64,000 nt of DNA from Phaeacidiphilus oryzae TH49 (GCF_000744815.1 NZ_JQMQ01000005.1:4979801-5043800); one strand, 5' to 3'; counted from the stretch's first letter, positions 1 through 9,967 are shown. Numbers and translations are program-made. The notes: generated by a model not told the origin, from the sequence alone.

Positions 1-2
1 AC

Positions 3-2657
3 GGCTATCTGCTCAGGGTCCCGGCGGAAGACGTCGACGCCCTCCGCTTCGAACAGGCCGTAGCCTCCGCCGAGTCGGGCACCGCCGAGGGCCAGGGCGC
101 GCTGGCCGAGGCGCTCGCCCTCTGGGAGGGCGTCCCGCTCGCCGGCGCGACCGGACCGTACGCGGAGGCGGAGCGCCGCCGGCTCGCGGAACTCCGCCTG
201 CGCGCCCAAGAGGCATGGCTGGAAGGCGAACTGTCGCTCGGCCGGGCATCCGACACGGTCGCCGAGCTCACCGCCCTCTCCGCCGAGCACCCGTTGCGCG
301 AGCACCTGCGCGGGCTGCTCATGCAGGCGCTGTACCGCAGCGGACGGCAGGCCGAGGCGTTCGCCGTCTACACGGACACCCGCCGCATCCTGGTCGACGA
401 GCTCGGCGTGGAACCGGGTCCCGAACTCGCAGCCCTCCACGGCCGGATGCTCGCCGGCGACCCGGACCTCGCCCCCGCCCCGCACGCCGAGGGCGTCTCC
501 GCGCTCCCGTTGACCCCAGCCCAACTCCCCATCGACATCGCCGACTTCACCGGGCGCTCCAAGCTGATCAGCGAGCTCTCCGACATCCTGCGGGCCCCCG
601 ATTCCCGTACGGTCGTGATCAGCGCCCTGGCCGGCATCGGCGGCGTCGGGAAGACCACCCTGGCGGTGCACACCGCCCACCGCATCCGCAGCGACTTCCC
701 CGACGGCCAGCTCTACGCCGACCTGGCGGGCGCCGGGCCCAGCCCCACCGACCCCGCCACCGTGCTCGGCGACTTCCTGCGCACCCTGGGGGTCCCGGCC
801 CGCGAGGTGCCGGACGGTTCGGACCGGCGCTCGGCCATGTACCGCACCCTCCTGGCCGACCGCCGCCTGCTGGTGGTGCTGGACAACGCCCGGGACGCCG
901 CCCAGGTACGGCCGCTGCTGCCGGGCACCGCCGGCTGCGCCGTCGTGGTCACCAGCCGTGCCCGGATGGCGGGCCTCGCCGGGGTGCGGGCGTTCGACGT
1001 GGACGTGATGGAAGAGGACGAGGCGCTCCAGCTCTTCGCCACCATCGCGGGCCCGGAGCGGGTCGCCGCGGAGCCGGAAGCGGCGCGCCAGGTCGTCGGC
1101 GTCTGCTCACGGCTGCCGCTGGCGGTCCGGATCGTGGCCTCCCGCCTTGCGGCGCGGCCCGGCTGGACCGTCGCCACGCTCGCGGAGCGCCTCGCCGACC
1201 AGCGGCGCCGGCTGGACGAGCTGCACGTGGGCGACCTCGCCGTGGAGGCCACCTTCCACCTCGGCTACACCCAGCTCACCCCCGAGCAGGCCCGCGCCTT
1301 CCGGCTGCTGGCGCTGCCGGACGGCCCCGACTTCTCGCGCGCCTCGGCGGCCGCGCTGCTCGGCACGGACGAGTACGGCGCGGAGGACCTGGCGGAGTCC
1401 CTGGTCGACGCGGGGCTGCTGGAGTCCCCCGAGCCCGGGCGCTACCGCTATCACGACCTCATCCGCCTCTACGCCCGCCGCCAGTCCGAGCGCCACGAGG
1501 ACCCGAAGGAGCGCGAGCTGACGCTCCATCGGCTGATGGACCACTTCCAGGCGACCGTCCGCTGCGCCTCCCGGCTGCTGGAGCCGAACGACGTGCTCAC
1601 CGGGCAGCTGCCGCCGACCACGTCCGAGGGCTGCACCCTGGAGACGCCCGAGGAGGCGCACTCCTGGCTGGCCGCCGAGCACGCTGGCCTGCTGGCCCTG
1701 GCGGAGCAGACGGTCAGGGAGCGCACCGGCGGACCGCGGACCGCGGTCGACCTCCTCTTCACCTGGCTGTGGCTGATCGAGGCCCGGATGTACCGGCGCG
1801 ATCTGGAGCGGGTGCTGACCGCGGCGATCCAGGCGGCCGGCGCCGCCGCGGACCTCCTCTCCGAGATCCGGGCGCGCTTCCTCCTCGGGGTGCTCGGCTA
1901 CCTCGGCGGCGACTACACGGCGGCCGAGGCCGAACTCCGTTCCGCGGCACAGCTGCTGGCGGCGAGCGACCTCGCGGAGGGCATCACCCGGTACGGGGTG
2001 GCCAACACCCTCGGCGTGGTGCTGAGCGCCACCAACCGGCCCGCCGAGGCGATACCCCTCCTCGAGGAGGCGCGCACCTACTGCTCGGACAACCCGCCCG
2101 GAGCCGCGCGCACCCTAGCCAACCTCGCCCGGGCGCACCTCGCGGCCGGCCAGCCGGAGCAGGCCCGGGAGACGGTGTCGGAGGCCCTCGTCACGGCCCG
2201 GGCCTCGGTCAACCCGATGTCCATCGCGGACACCCTCTACCAGTTCGCCATCGTGCTCCGCCTGACCGGCAGTCCGGACATCGCGGCGGAGCACCTGCGC
2301 GAGGCTCTCGTCCTCTACCGGCGCCAGCAGCGGCTCAATTTCGAAGGCCTGGCCCTCGCCCGGCTCGCCGAGTGCAATCTGGACCTCGGCGAGCTGCCGG
2401 ACGCCATCGCCTGCGCCGAGCAGGCGCTGTCCATCGGCCGTGAGACCAACGGCGCCTACTGCCAAGGGCTCGCCCAGGCGGCGCTGGGCTTCGCCTTCGT
2501 CCGCTCCAATCAGACCGAGCGCGGACGGAGCTGCCTCCAGGAGGCGCACGCGATCTTCGCCGGCATCAACGTCCCGGAGTCGGCGACGGTGCTCTCGCAG
2601 CTGGACGAACTCGCCGCACACGAGGCCCAGAAGGAGCCGACGCACCCCGCCCGGTGA
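3..2657 (+). CDS. AfsR/SARP-type regulator with NB-ARC and TPR domains, 5' end outside window
   Basis: Cytoplasmic transcription factor of the Streptomyces antibiotic regulatory protein type. The frame is open from the first complete codon with no start, so the N-terminal winged-helix DNA-binding domain lies upstream of the window. What remains begins inside the bacterial transcriptional activation domain, which closes with DELGVEPGPEL near base 410. An NB-ARC NTPase follows: P-loop GIGGVGKTT near 634-660, Walker B LLVVLDN near 870 and an LPLAV motif near 1120. The C-terminal part is alanine-rich helical repeats that look like TPRs. In AfsR-like proteins the NTPase and repeats gate DNA binding in response to a signal. 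The regulated genes are not in view; no biosynthetic cluster is visible downstream. Family assignment is firm, target unknown. Confidence 0.9.
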   Translation, partial: GYLLRVPAEDVDALRFEQAVASAESGTAEGQGALAEALALWEGVPLAGATGPYAEAERRRLAELRLRAQEAWLEGELSLGRASDTVAELTALSAEHPLREHLRGLLMQALYRSGRQAEAFAVYTDTRRILVDELGVEPGPELAALHGRMLAGDPDLAPAPHAEGVSALPLTPAQLPIDIADFTGRSKLISELSDILRAPDSRTVVISALAGIGGVGKTTLAVHTAHRIRSDFPDGQLYADLAGAGPSPTDPATVLGDFLRTLGVPAREVPDGSDRRSAMYRTLLADRRLLVVLDNARDAAQVRPLLPGTAGCAVVVTSRARMAGLAGVRAFDVDVMEEDEALQLFATIAGPERVAAEPEAARQVVGVCSRLPLAVRIVASRLAARPGWTVATLAERLADQRRRLDELHVGDLAVEATFHLGYTQLTPEQARAFRLLALPDGPDFSRASAAALLGTDEYGAEDLAESLVDAGLLESPEPGRYRYHDLIRLYARRQSERHEDPKERELTLHRLMDHFQATVRCASRLLEPNDVLTGQLPPTTSEGCTLETPEEAHSWLAAEHAGLLALAEQTVRERTGGPRTAVDLLFTWLWLIEARMYRRDLERVLTAAIQAAGAAADLLSEIRARFLLGVLGYLGGDYTAAEAELRSAAQLLAASDLAEGITRYGVANTLGVVLSATNRPAEAIPLLEEARTYCSDNPPGAARTLANLARAHLAAGQPEQARETVSEALVTARASVNPMSIADTLYQFAIVLRLTGSPDIAAEHLREALVLYRRQQRLNFEGLALARLAECNLDLGELPDAIACAEQALSIGRETNGAYCQGLAQAALGFAFVRSNQTERGRSCLQEAHAIFAGINVPESATVLSQLDELAAHEAQKEPTHPAR

Positions 2658-2703
2658 GCGGCCGCGGCCGGTTCCGCGCGCCCGTCGGCCCTCCAGTCGC
2701 GCA

Positions 2704-3543
2704 TCAGGTGTCCTCCCCCTTCTCGCCCGAGCTGCCGGGCAGATGCCCCCCACCGCCGCCCCCGCCGAGGAAGTCCGCCACCGCCGCGGTGAACTCCGCC
2801 GACGCTGGCGCCGTCCCGTGATCGCCCGGCACCCAGGCCGGCCCGACCCCCGCCGGCAGCGCCGCGACCAACTCCTCGGCCGAGACCGCGCGCTCGTCCT
2901 CCCGCCCCATCGCCACCAGCGCCGGCACCCGCACCTCCGCCAGCTCCTCGGCCGGGGTGGCCACCACCGAGTCCAGCGCCAGCAGCAGCGCGACCGGGTC
3001 CTCCCCGGCCTGCCGGTAGTACTCCGCCGCCCGGGCCTCCTTCGACCCCGGCTCGAACTCCCCGGCCGGCTTCGAGAACACCCGCCGCACGAACGCCCCG
3101 GCGCCGCCCCCGACCCCCTGCACCTCCCGCAGCCCCTGCCCGCCGAGGAGCGCGCGCCCCGGCGCCGCGCCCCGCACCAGCATCCGCACCGCGATCCGCG
3201 CCCCCAGCGAGTACCCGCCGAGGTCGTAGGCCCCGTCCCGCAGCCCCAGGTGCCCGATCAGCGCCAGCCCGTCCTCCGCCAGCACGTCCGCCGGGTACGC
3301 CGCCGCCTCGTGCGGCCGGTCGCTCCTGCCATGCCCCCGGAAGTCCGGCAGCACGACCCGCCACCCCCGCTCCGCCAGCGCCTGCGCCTGCCCGTACCGC
3401 AGCCACAGCGTCCCGTCCCCCGTGAACCCGTGCAGCAGCACCAGCGGCCGCCCCTCGCCCATCTCCCGATAGGCCAGCCGCACCCCGCCCCGCCCCGAGA
3501 AATACGAAACCCCGTCCCCGCCCCCGAACTCCCCACTCACCAT
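2704..3543 (-). CDS. alpha/beta hydrolase
   Basis: A 279-residue alpha/beta-hydrolase fold protein. After the start come the oxyanion-loop motif LLHGFTGDG, then DFRGHGRSDRP, the nucleophile-elbow-like GGYSLGAR with its serine, and a late acid and histidine (GREDER and GDHGTAP), in normal order for a Ser-Asp-His triad. The substrate cannot be told; relatives are generic esterases or epoxide-hydrolase-like enzymes. The ATG at 3543 is chosen because the upstream in-frame extension is Arg/Gly-rich and runs into the tRNA-Gly terminator. The gene converges on the SARP gene, 46 bp apart. There is no signal peptide, so it is probably cytoplasmic. Confidence 0.85.
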   Translation of the reverse strand: MVSGEFGGGDGVSYFSGRGGVRLAYREMGEGRPLVLLHGFTGDGTLWLRYGQAQALAERGWRVVLPDFRGHGRSDRPHEAAAYPADVLAEDGLALIGHLGLRDGAYDLGGYSLGARIAVRMLVRGAAPGRALLGGQGLREVQGVGGGAGAFVRRVFSKPAGEFEPGSKEARAAEYYRQAGEDPVALLLALDSVVATPAEELAEVRVPALVAMGREDERAVSAEELVAALPAGVGPAWVPGDHGTAPASAEFTAAVADFLGGGGGGGHLPGSSGEKGEDT

Positions 3544-3599
3544 GCCCGGAACCCTACCCACCCCCACCGACAGCCCCGCCCGCCCCGGAAAACGAGACC

Positions 3600-3635
3600 G
3601 GCCCCGGCCCGGCGATCTCTCGCCGGCCCGGGGCC
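3600..3635 (-). terminator. intrinsic terminator after tRNA-Gly
   Basis: A 16-bp stem (3600-3615 with 3620-3635, one mismatch) closes a TCTC loop. Read on the minus strand it follows tRNA-Gly directly and is followed by a GTTTTCC stretch, as expected of a factor-independent terminator. Confidence 0.7.
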
Positions 3636-3646
3636 GAGTCATACCG

Positions 3647-3717
3647 AGCGGGCGACGGGAATCGAACCCGCGTAGCCAGTTTGGAAGACTGGGGCTCTAC
3701 CATTGAGCTACGCCCGC
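3647..3717 (-). tRNA. tRNA-Gly (anticodon TCC)
   Basis: On the minus strand a 7-bp acceptor stem GCGGGCG/CGCCCGC, D arm, anticodon loop CTTCCAA (anticodon TCC), and T arm GGTTCGATTC give a complete 71-nt cloverleaf. CCA is not encoded. It reads Gly GGA/GGG codons. It is divergent from tRNA-Pro about 250 bp away. Confidence 0.95.
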
Positions 3718-3751
3718 AGGCGCCGGGGCTGTGCCTCGGCGACCGGGGAAC

Positions 3752-3757
3752 AGCGTA
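3752..3757 (-). promoter_or_regulatory. candidate -10 element for tRNA-Gly
   Basis: TACGCT on the minus strand places a start about 28 nt before the mature tRNA 5' end. A weak GTGCAA-like -35 lies 18 nt further upstream. The same TACGCT hexamer precedes tRNA-Pro. The call rests on hexamer match and spacing only. Confidence 0.4.
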
Positions 3758-3950
3758 GCGGGTCGGATCAGTTGCTTGCACGCCGGTACCGTTCCGCGCG
3801 CCGGATCGGCTGCTCGGGAAGCCTGGGGACGAGGGCCCCGGGCCGCCGCGGGCCGCCGCGCGGACCCCCGTTTTCCGGGCCTTTCGCGGCCCCGGACCGC
3901 CGCTGCGGAGCGCTGCGGAAAATCTGCCGGGCGCCGGGCGGGGGAGCATG

Positions 3951-3956
3951 TACGCT
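3951..3956 (+). promoter_or_regulatory. candidate -10 element for tRNA-Pro
   Basis: TACGCT lies 14 nt before the first base of tRNA-Pro and would start transcription about 8 nt ahead of it. No convincing -35 is seen. Confidence 0.4.
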
Positions 3957-3970
3957 ACGTCTCGACCTGA

Positions 3971-4044
3971 CGGGGTGTGGCGCAGGTTGGTAGCGCGTCC
4001 GCTTTGGGAGCGGAAGGTCGTCGGTTCAAATCCGGTCACCCCGA
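3971..4044 (+). tRNA. tRNA-Pro (anticodon TGG)
   Basis: Acceptor stem CGGGGTG/CACCCCG, anticodon stem TCCGC/GCGGA enclosing loop TTTGGGA (anticodon TGG), and a normal T arm make a 74-nt cloverleaf. CCA is not encoded. It decodes CCA and, by wobble, CCG. Confidence 0.96.
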
Positions 4045-4079
4045 CAAGTGAGAGCAGCACGAGCGGTCAGCAAGCGAGC

Positions 4080-4106
4080 GGGCCCGTCGCACAGCGCGGC
4101 GGGCCC
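4080..4106 (+). terminator. terminator after tRNA-Pro
   Basis: An 11-bp stem (4080-4090 with 4096-4106, one G-U pair) with a 5-nt loop lies 35 nt past tRNA-Pro and about 200 nt before tig. There is no long U tract, which is common for Streptomyces terminators. Confidence 0.6.
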
Positions 4107-4312
4107 GTCGCCGTTCCCCGCCGGATGCGACTGGCAGCCCGTTCCTGTGGTACCGGTAGGATGGTCCGCTGGCGGGTGTACGTGTGGCGTGTGCACGCTT
4201 TGACGTTCTGACCGCCGGCACACCCAGACATGCCAGACATGCAGAGATAGCAGACACATGCAATGGCCCGGGCATCAGCCCGGACACCGCAAGCCCCCAA
4301 GGAGACCGAACC

Positions 4313-5734
4313 GTGAAGAGCGCCGTGGAGACTCTGAACCCGACCCGGGTTCGACTCACCGTCGAGGTGCCCTTCGAGGAGCTCAAGCCCAGCCTCGACG
4401 CGGCGTACAAGAAGATCAACCAGCAGATCACGGTCCCGGGTTTCCGGAAGGGCAAGGTCCCGGCCCGCATCATCGACCAGCGCTTCGGTCGCGGTGTGGT
4501 GCTGGAGGAGGCCGTCAACGACGCCCTCCCGCGCTTCTACCAGCAGGCCGTCGAGGAGACCGAGGTCGACGTCATCGGCCAGCCCGACATCGACGGCCTG
4601 GAGGGCATCGAGAGCCTCGCCGAGGGCAAGGACGCCGAGCTGAAGTTCACCGCCGAGGTGGACATCCGCCCGGAGGTCGAGCTCCCCGACTTCGAGTCCA
4701 TCGAGGTGACCGTCGACCCGGTCGAGGTCAGCGACGAGGACATCGACAAGTCCGTCGAGCAGCTGCGCGACCGCTTCGCCACCACCAAGTCCGTCGAGCG
4801 GGCCGCCCAGGCCGGCGACGTGGTCGTGGTGGACCTGGAGGCCAAGGTCGGCGACGAGGTCCCGGAGGACGGCACCGCGACCGGCGTCTCCTACGAGATC
4901 GGCTCCGGCCAGCTCATCGACGGCATCGACGAGGCCGTGACCGGCCTGAAGGCCGACGAGACCAAGACCTTCGCCACCACCCTCAAGGGCGGCTCCCAGG
5001 CCGGCCGGGACGCCGAGGTGACGGTCAAGGTCACCGCCGTCCAGGAGAAGGAACTCCCGGAGCTGGACGACGAGTTCGCGCAGCTGGCGAGCGAGTTCGA
5101 CACCCTGGAGGAGCTGCGCGAGGACTCCCGCAAGCGGCTCACCCGGATGAAGGAGTACGACCAGGCCACCCAGGCCCAGGAGAAGGTCCTTGAGGCCCTC
5201 CTGGAGAAGGTCGAGATGCCCTTCCCGGAGAAGCTCCTCAAGGACGAGCTGGAGTCCCGTCGGCACAACCTGGAGCACCACCAGCTGGAGCCGGCCGGCC
5301 TGACCCTCGCGGACTACCTCAAGACCGAGGAGAAGACCGAGGAGGAGCTCCAGGCCGAGCTGGAGGAGCAGGCCAAGAAGGGCATCAAGACCCAGTTCGT
5401 GCTGGACGCCATCGCGTCCAAGGAGGAGCTGTCGGTCAGCCAGGACGAGCTCACCGAGCACCTGATGCGCCGTGCCGCCTCCTCCGGCATGTCGCCCGAC
5501 CAGTTCGCCCAGCAGGTCGTCCAGGGCGGCCAGGTGCCGCTGCTGGTCGGCGAGGTCGTCCGGGGCAAGGCCCTGGCGCTGGTCGTCGAGGGCGCCAAGG
5601 TCGTCGACACGGAGGGCAACGAGGTCTCGTTCGAGGACGAGGACGAGACCGAGGCCGCCGATGAGGCCGTGGCCGCCGCCGAGGCGGGCGAGACCGCCGG
5701 CGAGGCCGCCGCTGACGAGGCCTCCGAGGGCTGA
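4313..5734 (+). CDS. tig: trigger factor, ribosome-bound chaperone
   Basis: Binds at the ribosome exit tunnel and holds nascent chains; also a peptidyl-prolyl isomerase. The 473 residues show the three expected parts: N-terminal ribosome-binding domain with signature GFRKGKVP at 43-50, a central FKBP-like domain around [11 protein letters not shown] (about 165), and a long helical C-terminal chaperone region. The tail is acidic and Ala/Glu-rich. GTG at 4313 is chosen because AAGGAG lies 8 nt before it and the family's N-terminus starts here; the longer upstream frame is not conserved in kind. It precedes clpP1-clpP2-clpX, the usual order, but a strong terminator separates it from clpP1. Confidence 0.98.
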   Translation: MKSAVETLNPTRVRLTVEVPFEELKPSLDAAYKKINQQITVPGFRKGKVPARIIDQRFGRGVVLEEAVNDALPRFYQQAVEETEVDVIGQPDIDGLEGIESLAEGKDAELKFTAEVDIRPEVELPDFESIEVTVDPVEVSDEDIDKSVEQLRDRFATTKSVERAAQAGDVVVVDLEAKVGDEVPEDGTATGVSYEIGSGQLIDGIDEAVTGLKADETKTFATTLKGGSQAGRDAEVTVKVTAVQEKELPELDDEFAQLASEFDTLEELREDSRKRLTRMKEYDQATQAQEKVLEALLEKVEMPFPEKLLKDELESRRHNLEHHQLEPAGLTLADYLKTEEKTEEELQAELEEQAKKGIKTQFVLDAIASKEELSVSQDELTEHLMRRAASSGMSPDQFAQQVVQGGQVPLLVGEVVRGKALALVVEGAKVVDTEGNEVSFEDEDETEAADEAVAAAEAGETAGEAAADEASEG

Positions 5735-5745
5735 TCCAGCGTCAG

Positions 5746-5778
5746 GGACCCGGGTGCGCGGCGCGCGCACCCGGGTCC
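5746..5778 (+). terminator. strong terminator after tig
   Basis: A perfect 15-bp stem (5746-5760 with 5764-5778) with a 3-nt loop sits 12 nt past the tig stop and is followed by TTCGCTT. It separates tig from the clpP operon. Confidence 0.85.
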
Positions 5779-5824
5779 TTCGCTTACCGCCCCCGCCGGA
5801 TCCCCGCGTGCGGCGGTCACCCTG

Positions 5825-5835
5825 CGCTCACAGCG
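5825..5835. promoter_or_regulatory. ClgR-like operator upstream of clpP1
   Basis: CGCTCACAGCG fits the actinobacterial ClgR core CGCYNANRGCG exactly and is followed by AAC, as in the wider motif. ClgR activates clpP1P2, clpC and lon genes in Streptomyces and corynebacteria. The box centre is about 59 bp before the start predicted from the -10 at 5877, a normal activator position. Confidence 0.6.
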
Positions 5836-5850
5836 AACAGTTCTGCGTGG

Positions 5851-5882
5851 GGGATGGTCGGGCCAGGCCCGCGCGTTAGGGT
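5851..5882 (+). promoter_or_regulatory. candidate clpP1 promoter region
   Basis: TAGGGT at 5877-5882 is a good -10 without a clear -35, as expected of an activator-dependent promoter. Overlapping it, GGGAT at 5851 and GTT at 5875, 19 nt apart, resemble a sigma-R promoter (GGAAT-N18-GTT). Either reading gives a 5' leader of about 135-140 nt. Confidence 0.45.
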
Positions 5883-6024
5883 CCTTGGTAACCACGCGGA
5901 AGACGCGTGAGGGGCCCGGACACGCGGGCCTTTGCCGGCCTTCGAAGTAAGACGTCGCGACGACGCCGGTGGCAGCGCCAGCTGCCGCCGATGCCGCCGT
6001 CCATCACAACGAGCAGGTGGATAC

Positions 6025-6666
6025 GTGACCACTCCGCAGTTCGAGACTCCCGCGCTTGCGACCCCCCGCGCCGCCGGCGGCGATCTGGCCGGCGCCGCGC
6101 TCGGCGACCAGGTCTACAGCCGTCTGCTGAACGAGCGCATCATCTTCCTGGGCCAGATGGTCGACGACGACATCGCCAACAAGATCACGGCCCAGTTGCT
6201 GCTGCTCGCGGCGGACCCTGAGAAGGACATCTACCTCTACATCAACTCCCCGGGCGGTTCGGTCACGGCCGGCATGGCGATCTACGACACCATGCAGTAC
6301 GTGAAGAACGACGTGGTCACCATCGCGATGGGTCTGGCGGCCTCGATGGGCCAGTTCCTGCTGACCGCCGGCGCCAAGGGCAAGCGCTTCGCGCTGCCGA
6401 ACGCCGAGATCCTGATGCACCAGCCCTCCGCCGGCCTCGGCGGTTCCGCCTCCGACATCCGGATCCAGGCGGAGCAGCTGATCCGCAACAAGCGCCGGAT
6501 GGCCGAGCTGATCGCCTTCCACAGCGGCCAGTCGGTCGAGAAGATCACTGCGGACTCGGACCGCGACCGCTGGTTCACCCCGCAGGAGGCCAAGGAGTAC
6601 GGCCTCATCGACGACATCATGGCGAGCGCCGCGGACGTCCCGGGCGGCGGCGGCACGGGCGCCTGA
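6025..6666 (+). CDS. clpP1: ATP-dependent Clp protease proteolytic subunit ClpP1
   Basis: Serine peptidase subunit of the cytoplasmic Clp protease; with ClpP2 it forms the barrel fed by ClpX or ClpC. The 213 residues contain the oxyanion-loop motif [18 protein letters not shown] (about 73-90), nucleophile Ser107 in GLAASMG, His132 in LMHQPS and Asp177 in ADSDRD: a complete triad. The GTG at 6025 follows an AGGTGG ribosome site by about 4 nt. It is followed by clpP2 after 111 bp, probably cotranscribed. A ClgR-like box lies upstream. The acyldepsipeptide target in Streptomyces is this subunit. Confidence 0.97.
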   Translation: MTTPQFETPALATPRAAGGDLAGAALGDQVYSRLLNERIIFLGQMVDDDIANKITAQLLLLAADPEKDIYLYINSPGGSVTAGMAIYDTMQYVKNDVVTIAMGLAASMGQFLLTAGAKGKRFALPNAEILMHQPSAGLGGSASDIRIQAEQLIRNKRRMAELIAFHSGQSVEKITADSDRDRWFTPQEAKEYGLIDDIMASAADVPGGGGTGA

Positions 6667-6777
6667 CGGCGCGTGCCGCACGGCATGCGCCTCGGCGCCT
6701 GATCCGGCGTCAGAACCCGCGCTCCGCTTCCCGACCGGCCGTCCGCCGGCCCTCCCACGAGAGGCTTTGAAGTACCG

Positions 6778-7437
6778 ATGAATCAGCAGCATGAGATGCA
6801 GGCCACCTACGACCGCGAGCTCCGCGCCGAGGGGCGGTACATCGTCCCCCGCTTCGTCGAGCGCACCTCCCAGGGCGTCCGCGAGTACGACCCGTACGCC
6901 AAGCTCTTCGAAGAGCGGATCATCTTCCTCGGGGCGCAGATCGACGACGTCTCGGCGAACGACATCATGGCCCAGCTGATCTGCCTGGAGTCGATGGACC
7001 CCGACCGGGACATCCAGATCTACATCAACTCCCCGGGCGGCTCCTTCACGGCGCTGACCGCGATCTACGACACCATGCAGTACGTCAAGTGCGACGTGGC
7101 CACGGTCTGCATGGGCCAGGCGGCCTCCGCCGCGGCCGTCATCCTCGCCGCCGGCACCCCCGGCAAGCGGATGGCGCTGCCGAACGCCCGGGTGCTGATC
7201 CACCAGCCGTACACCGAGACCGGCCGCGGCCAGGTCTCCGACCTGGAGATCCAGGCCAAGGAGATCCTGCGGATGCGCTCGCAGCTGGAGGAGATGCTGG
7301 CCAAGCACTCCAAGAAGGACGTGCAGCAGATCAGCGACGACATCGAGCGCGACAAGATCCTCACCGCGGAGGAGGCGCTGGAGTACGGTCTGATCGATCA
7401 GATCATCTCCACCCGCAAGTCCTCCCTCGCGGGCTGA
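6778..7437 (+). CDS. clpP2: ATP-dependent Clp protease proteolytic subunit ClpP2
   Basis: Second ClpP paralogue, 219 residues, partner of ClpP1 in a mixed tetradecamer. It carries the same [11 protein letters not shown] loop, Ser117 in GQAASAAA, His142 in LIHQPY and Asp188 in DDIERD, so the active site is intact. The N-terminus is longer than in ClpP1 and ends its extension with [21 protein letters not shown] 6778 is the only good start; GAGAGG lies about 14 nt before it, rather far. A short hairpin follows and clpX is 299 bp downstream. Confidence 0.97.
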   Translation: MNQQHEMQATYDRELRAEGRYIVPRFVERTSQGVREYDPYAKLFEERIIFLGAQIDDVSANDIMAQLICLESMDPDRDIQIYINSPGGSFTALTAIYDTMQYVKCDVATVCMGQAASAAAVILAAGTPGKRMALPNARVLIHQPYTETGRGQVSDLEIQAKEILRMRSQLEEMLAKHSKKDVQQISDDIERDKILTAEEALEYGLIDQIISTRKSSLAG

Positions 7438-7451
7438 GGACGCCCCCTCGC

Positions 7452-7470
7452 GGCCCGGTTCCACCGGGCC
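7452..7470 (+). terminator. short hairpin after clpP2
   Basis: A 7-bp perfect stem (GGCCCGG/CCGGGCC) with a TTCCA loop lies 14 nt past the clpP2 stop. It may end the clpP1-clpP2 transcript or act as a processing site before clpX. The rest of the 299-bp gap to clpX shows no clear promoter. Confidence 0.45.
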
Positions 7471-7736
7471 CCCGCCGGGATTGAGCCCGGTATCACACGC
7501 CCGCGCCCGGCCCCCGTCTTCCATCCGGTGGGCCGGGCCTGGCACCATCGGTGTCGGTCCGCCTGTGTGGACTGCCCCGGCCGGACCCCAACCGTTCGGC
7601 GCGCAGTCCGGCTTGTTCGCCCCGGGCGGACGGGCAAGCATCCGAAGTCGGCGGATCGGCGTCCCTGACGGAGTACCGTCGGAAACCACACCAGGCTCCT
7701 GCCCACGCGGAGCCGTTGGCGAAGGGGAAGCACCTC

Positions 7737-9026
7737 GTGGCACGCATCGGTGACGGCGGCGACCTGCTCAAATGCTCGTTCTGCGGCAAGAGCCAGAAGC
7801 AGGTGAAGAAGCTCATTGCCGGTCCAGGTGTGTACATCTGCGACGAGTGCATCGACCTCTGCAACGAGATCATCGAGGAGGAGCTCGCCGAGTCCTCCGA
7901 GGTGCGGTTCGAGGAGCTGCCCAAGCCCCGGGAGATCTACGAGTTCCTGGACGGCTACGTGGTCGGCCAGGAGGCCGCCAAGAAGGCCCTCTCGGTGGCC
8001 GTCTACAACCACTACAAGCGGGTGCAGGCGGGCGAGAACGGCCGGCAGCCCGCGGGCGGCCGGGACGAGGGCATCGAGCTCGCCAAGTCCAACATCCTGC
8101 TGCTCGGCCCGACCGGCTCCGGCAAGACCCTCCTGGCGCAGACCCTGGCCCGGATGCTGAACGTGCCGTTCGCCATCGCCGACGCCACGGCCCTCACCGA
8201 GGCCGGCTATGTGGGCGAGGACGTCGAGAACATCCTCCTCAAGCTGATCCAGGCGGCCGACTACGACGTCAAGAAGGCCGAGACCGGGATCATCTACATC
8301 GATGAGATCGACAAGGTCGCCCGCAAGAGCGAGAACCCGTCGATCACCCGCGACGTCTCCGGCGAGGGCGTCCAGCAGGCCCTGCTGAAGATCCTGGAGG
8401 GGACGACGGCCTCGGTCCCGCCGCAGGGCGGCCGCAAGCACCCCCACCAGGAGTTCATCCAGATCGACACGACGAACGTGCTGTTCATCGTGGGCGGGGC
8501 GTTCGCCGGCCTGGAGCGGATCATCGAGGGCCGGGCCGGAAAGAAGGGCATCGGCTTCGGGGCGAACATCCGCTCGAAGCACGAGATCGACTCCAGCGAC
8601 CTCTTCCGCGACGTCATGCCGGAGGACCTGGTCAAGTTCGGGATGATCCCGGAGTTCATCGGCCGCCTCCCGGTGATCACCGCGGTCCACAACCTGGACC
8701 GCGAGGCCCTGCTGCAGATCCTCACCGAGCCGAAGAACGCGCTGGTCAAGCAGTACCGCCGGCTGTTCGAGCTGGACGGCGTGGAGCTGGAGTTCAGCCG
8801 CGGCGCCCTGGAGGCCATCGCCGACCAGGCGATCCGGCGCACCACCGGCGCCCGCGGCCTGCGGGCGATCATGGAGGAGGTCCTCCAGTCGGTGATGTAC
8901 GAGGTGCCCTCGCGGAAGGACGTCGCCCGGGTGGTCGTCACCGAGGACGTGGTCCTGGAGCACGTCAACCCGACCCTCGTCCCGCGCGACATCATCAAGC
9001 GCGAGCGCCGCGAGAAGAGCGCGTAG
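7737..9026 (+). CDS. clpX: ATP-dependent Clp protease ATPase subunit ClpX
   Basis: AAA+ unfoldase that recognises tagged proteins and threads them into ClpP. 429 residues, the usual length. The N-terminal zinc domain has Cys13, Cys16, Cys35 and Cys38; Walker A GPTGSGKT at 124-131; Walker [10 protein letters not shown] around 185-193; the ClpP-docking IGF-type loop is seen as GIGFGAN. GTG 7737 gives the family N-terminus [19 protein letters not shown] and has GAAGGGG upstream; the in-frame extension to 7551 is not family-like. It lies apart from clpP2 by 299 bp and likely has its own promoter, not identified. Confidence 0.97.
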   Translation: MARIGDGGDLLKCSFCGKSQKQVKKLIAGPGVYICDECIDLCNEIIEEELAESSEVRFEELPKPREIYEFLDGYVVGQEAAKKALSVAVYNHYKRVQAGENGRQPAGGRDEGIELAKSNILLLGPTGSGKTLLAQTLARMLNVPFAIADATALTEAGYVGEDVENILLKLIQAADYDVKKAETGIIYIDEIDKVARKSENPSITRDVSGEGVQQALLKILEGTTASVPPQGGRKHPHQEFIQIDTTNVLFIVGGAFAGLERIIEGRAGKKGIGFGANIRSKHEIDSSDLFRDVMPEDLVKFGMIPEFIGRLPVITAVHNLDREALLQILTEPKNALVKQYRRLFELDGVELEFSRGALEAIADQAIRRTTGARGLRAIMEEVLQSVMYEVPSRKDVARVVVTEDVVLEHVNPTLVPRDIIKRERREKSA

Positions 9027-9059
9027 CGCGTAGCGGGCGGCCTGTCCTCCCGGCGCGGC

Positions 9060-9875
9060 TCAGCCGGCGTCGGGGACCTCGTCCTCGGCCCGGATCCTGC
9101 GGGCCAGGGCGGCCAGCTCGGACGGGGTGGTGTAGTCCGGCCGGCCGTAGGCGAAGAGCGAGAACTGAGAGGTCTCGCTCGCCCAGTAGCAGTACACCGT
9201 CTGGACATAGCCGTCGTTCGTCGACCCGCAGGCCATCGCACCGCCGTGCGACCCCGGGTTCACCGCGGTGGCCTGCGCGAACACGCTGGTCTTGCTGTCC
9301 TGCGCAACGATCCGCAGCACGGTGCGGAGGGTCTGGGCGGGGTCGCCGGCGGGCATCCCGTTGTACCCGTAGAGCTCGAAGCCGTTGGTGACGGGGTCGC
9401 CGTAGACCCGGCCCGCCCAGTCGGAGGCGGCCTCACCGGCACCGGCACCCACGGAGTCCGGGGCACCCCGCAGCCCCTCCAGGGACGCCGGGGGGTGGAG
9501 CCGGTAGGCGCCGGGCTCCGGCGTGCGGAACGGATCGTGCGCCGACCGGGCGCCCGGGGCGGCCATCAGCGCCACCGCCGCCACCGAGGCCAGCGCCGCG
9601 CCGAACGCGATCAGCATCGGCAACCATGCTCGCCGCCGGGGGCCGGGCAGGGGCCCGTACGGCGGGGGCGGCGGCTCGGGGCCGAACGGCGGCGGGGCGA
9701 AGTCCTGGCCCGGCGGCTGGGGGTAGGGCGCCGAGTACCGCGAGGCGTACGGCGAGCCCGGTGCCGGCGGCACCGGCGGCGGCGGGTACGCGTACGGCGG
9801 TCCCGAGGGGAACCACTCGCCGTCGGACGGCCGGTCGTCTGCCGGCTCCGCGAAGCCGCTGGGTTCCTGGGACAT
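9060..9875 (-). CDS. single-pass membrane protein with proline-rich cytoplasmic tail
   Basis: Unrecognised 271-residue protein. Residues 1-80 are rich in Pro, Tyr and Gly (likely disordered and cytoplasmic), a basic PRRRA stop precedes one membrane helix at about 84-107, and the remaining 160 residues would be outside the cell. The external domain has two cysteines close together (MACGS and VYCYW), possibly a disulfide. The next gene upstream, at 9968-10963, has the same architecture and a similar leader, so the two may be diverged duplicates. The gene converges on clpX 33 bp away. Function unknown. Confidence 0.75.
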   Translation of the reverse strand: MSQEPSGFAEPADDRPSDGEWFPSGPPYAYPPPPVPPAPGSPYASRYSAPYPQPPGQDFAPPPFGPEPPPPPYGPLPGPRRRAWLPMLIAFGAALASVAAVALMAAPGARSAHDPFRTPEPGAYRLHPPASLEGLRGAPDSVGAGAGEAASDWAGRVYGDPVTNGFELYGYNGMPAGDPAQTLRTVLRIVAQDSKTSVFAQATAVNPGSHGGAMACGSTNDGYVQTVYCYWASETSQFSLFAYGRPDYTTPSELAALARRIRAEDEVPDAG

Positions 9876-9967
9876 GATCGAACATCAGATCCCCTGTCGC
9901 GCGGGCGCGCCCGCCTCTTGGCGGAGTCATGGAGAAACCGAGAACGGTCCGTGACCCGACTGTCCGC

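Noticed and set aside
3640-4050. tRNA-associated integration (att) site
   Set aside because: No integrase, no repeated tRNA end and no mobile genes near tRNA-Gly or tRNA-Pro. The same holds for the tRNA-Ala group.
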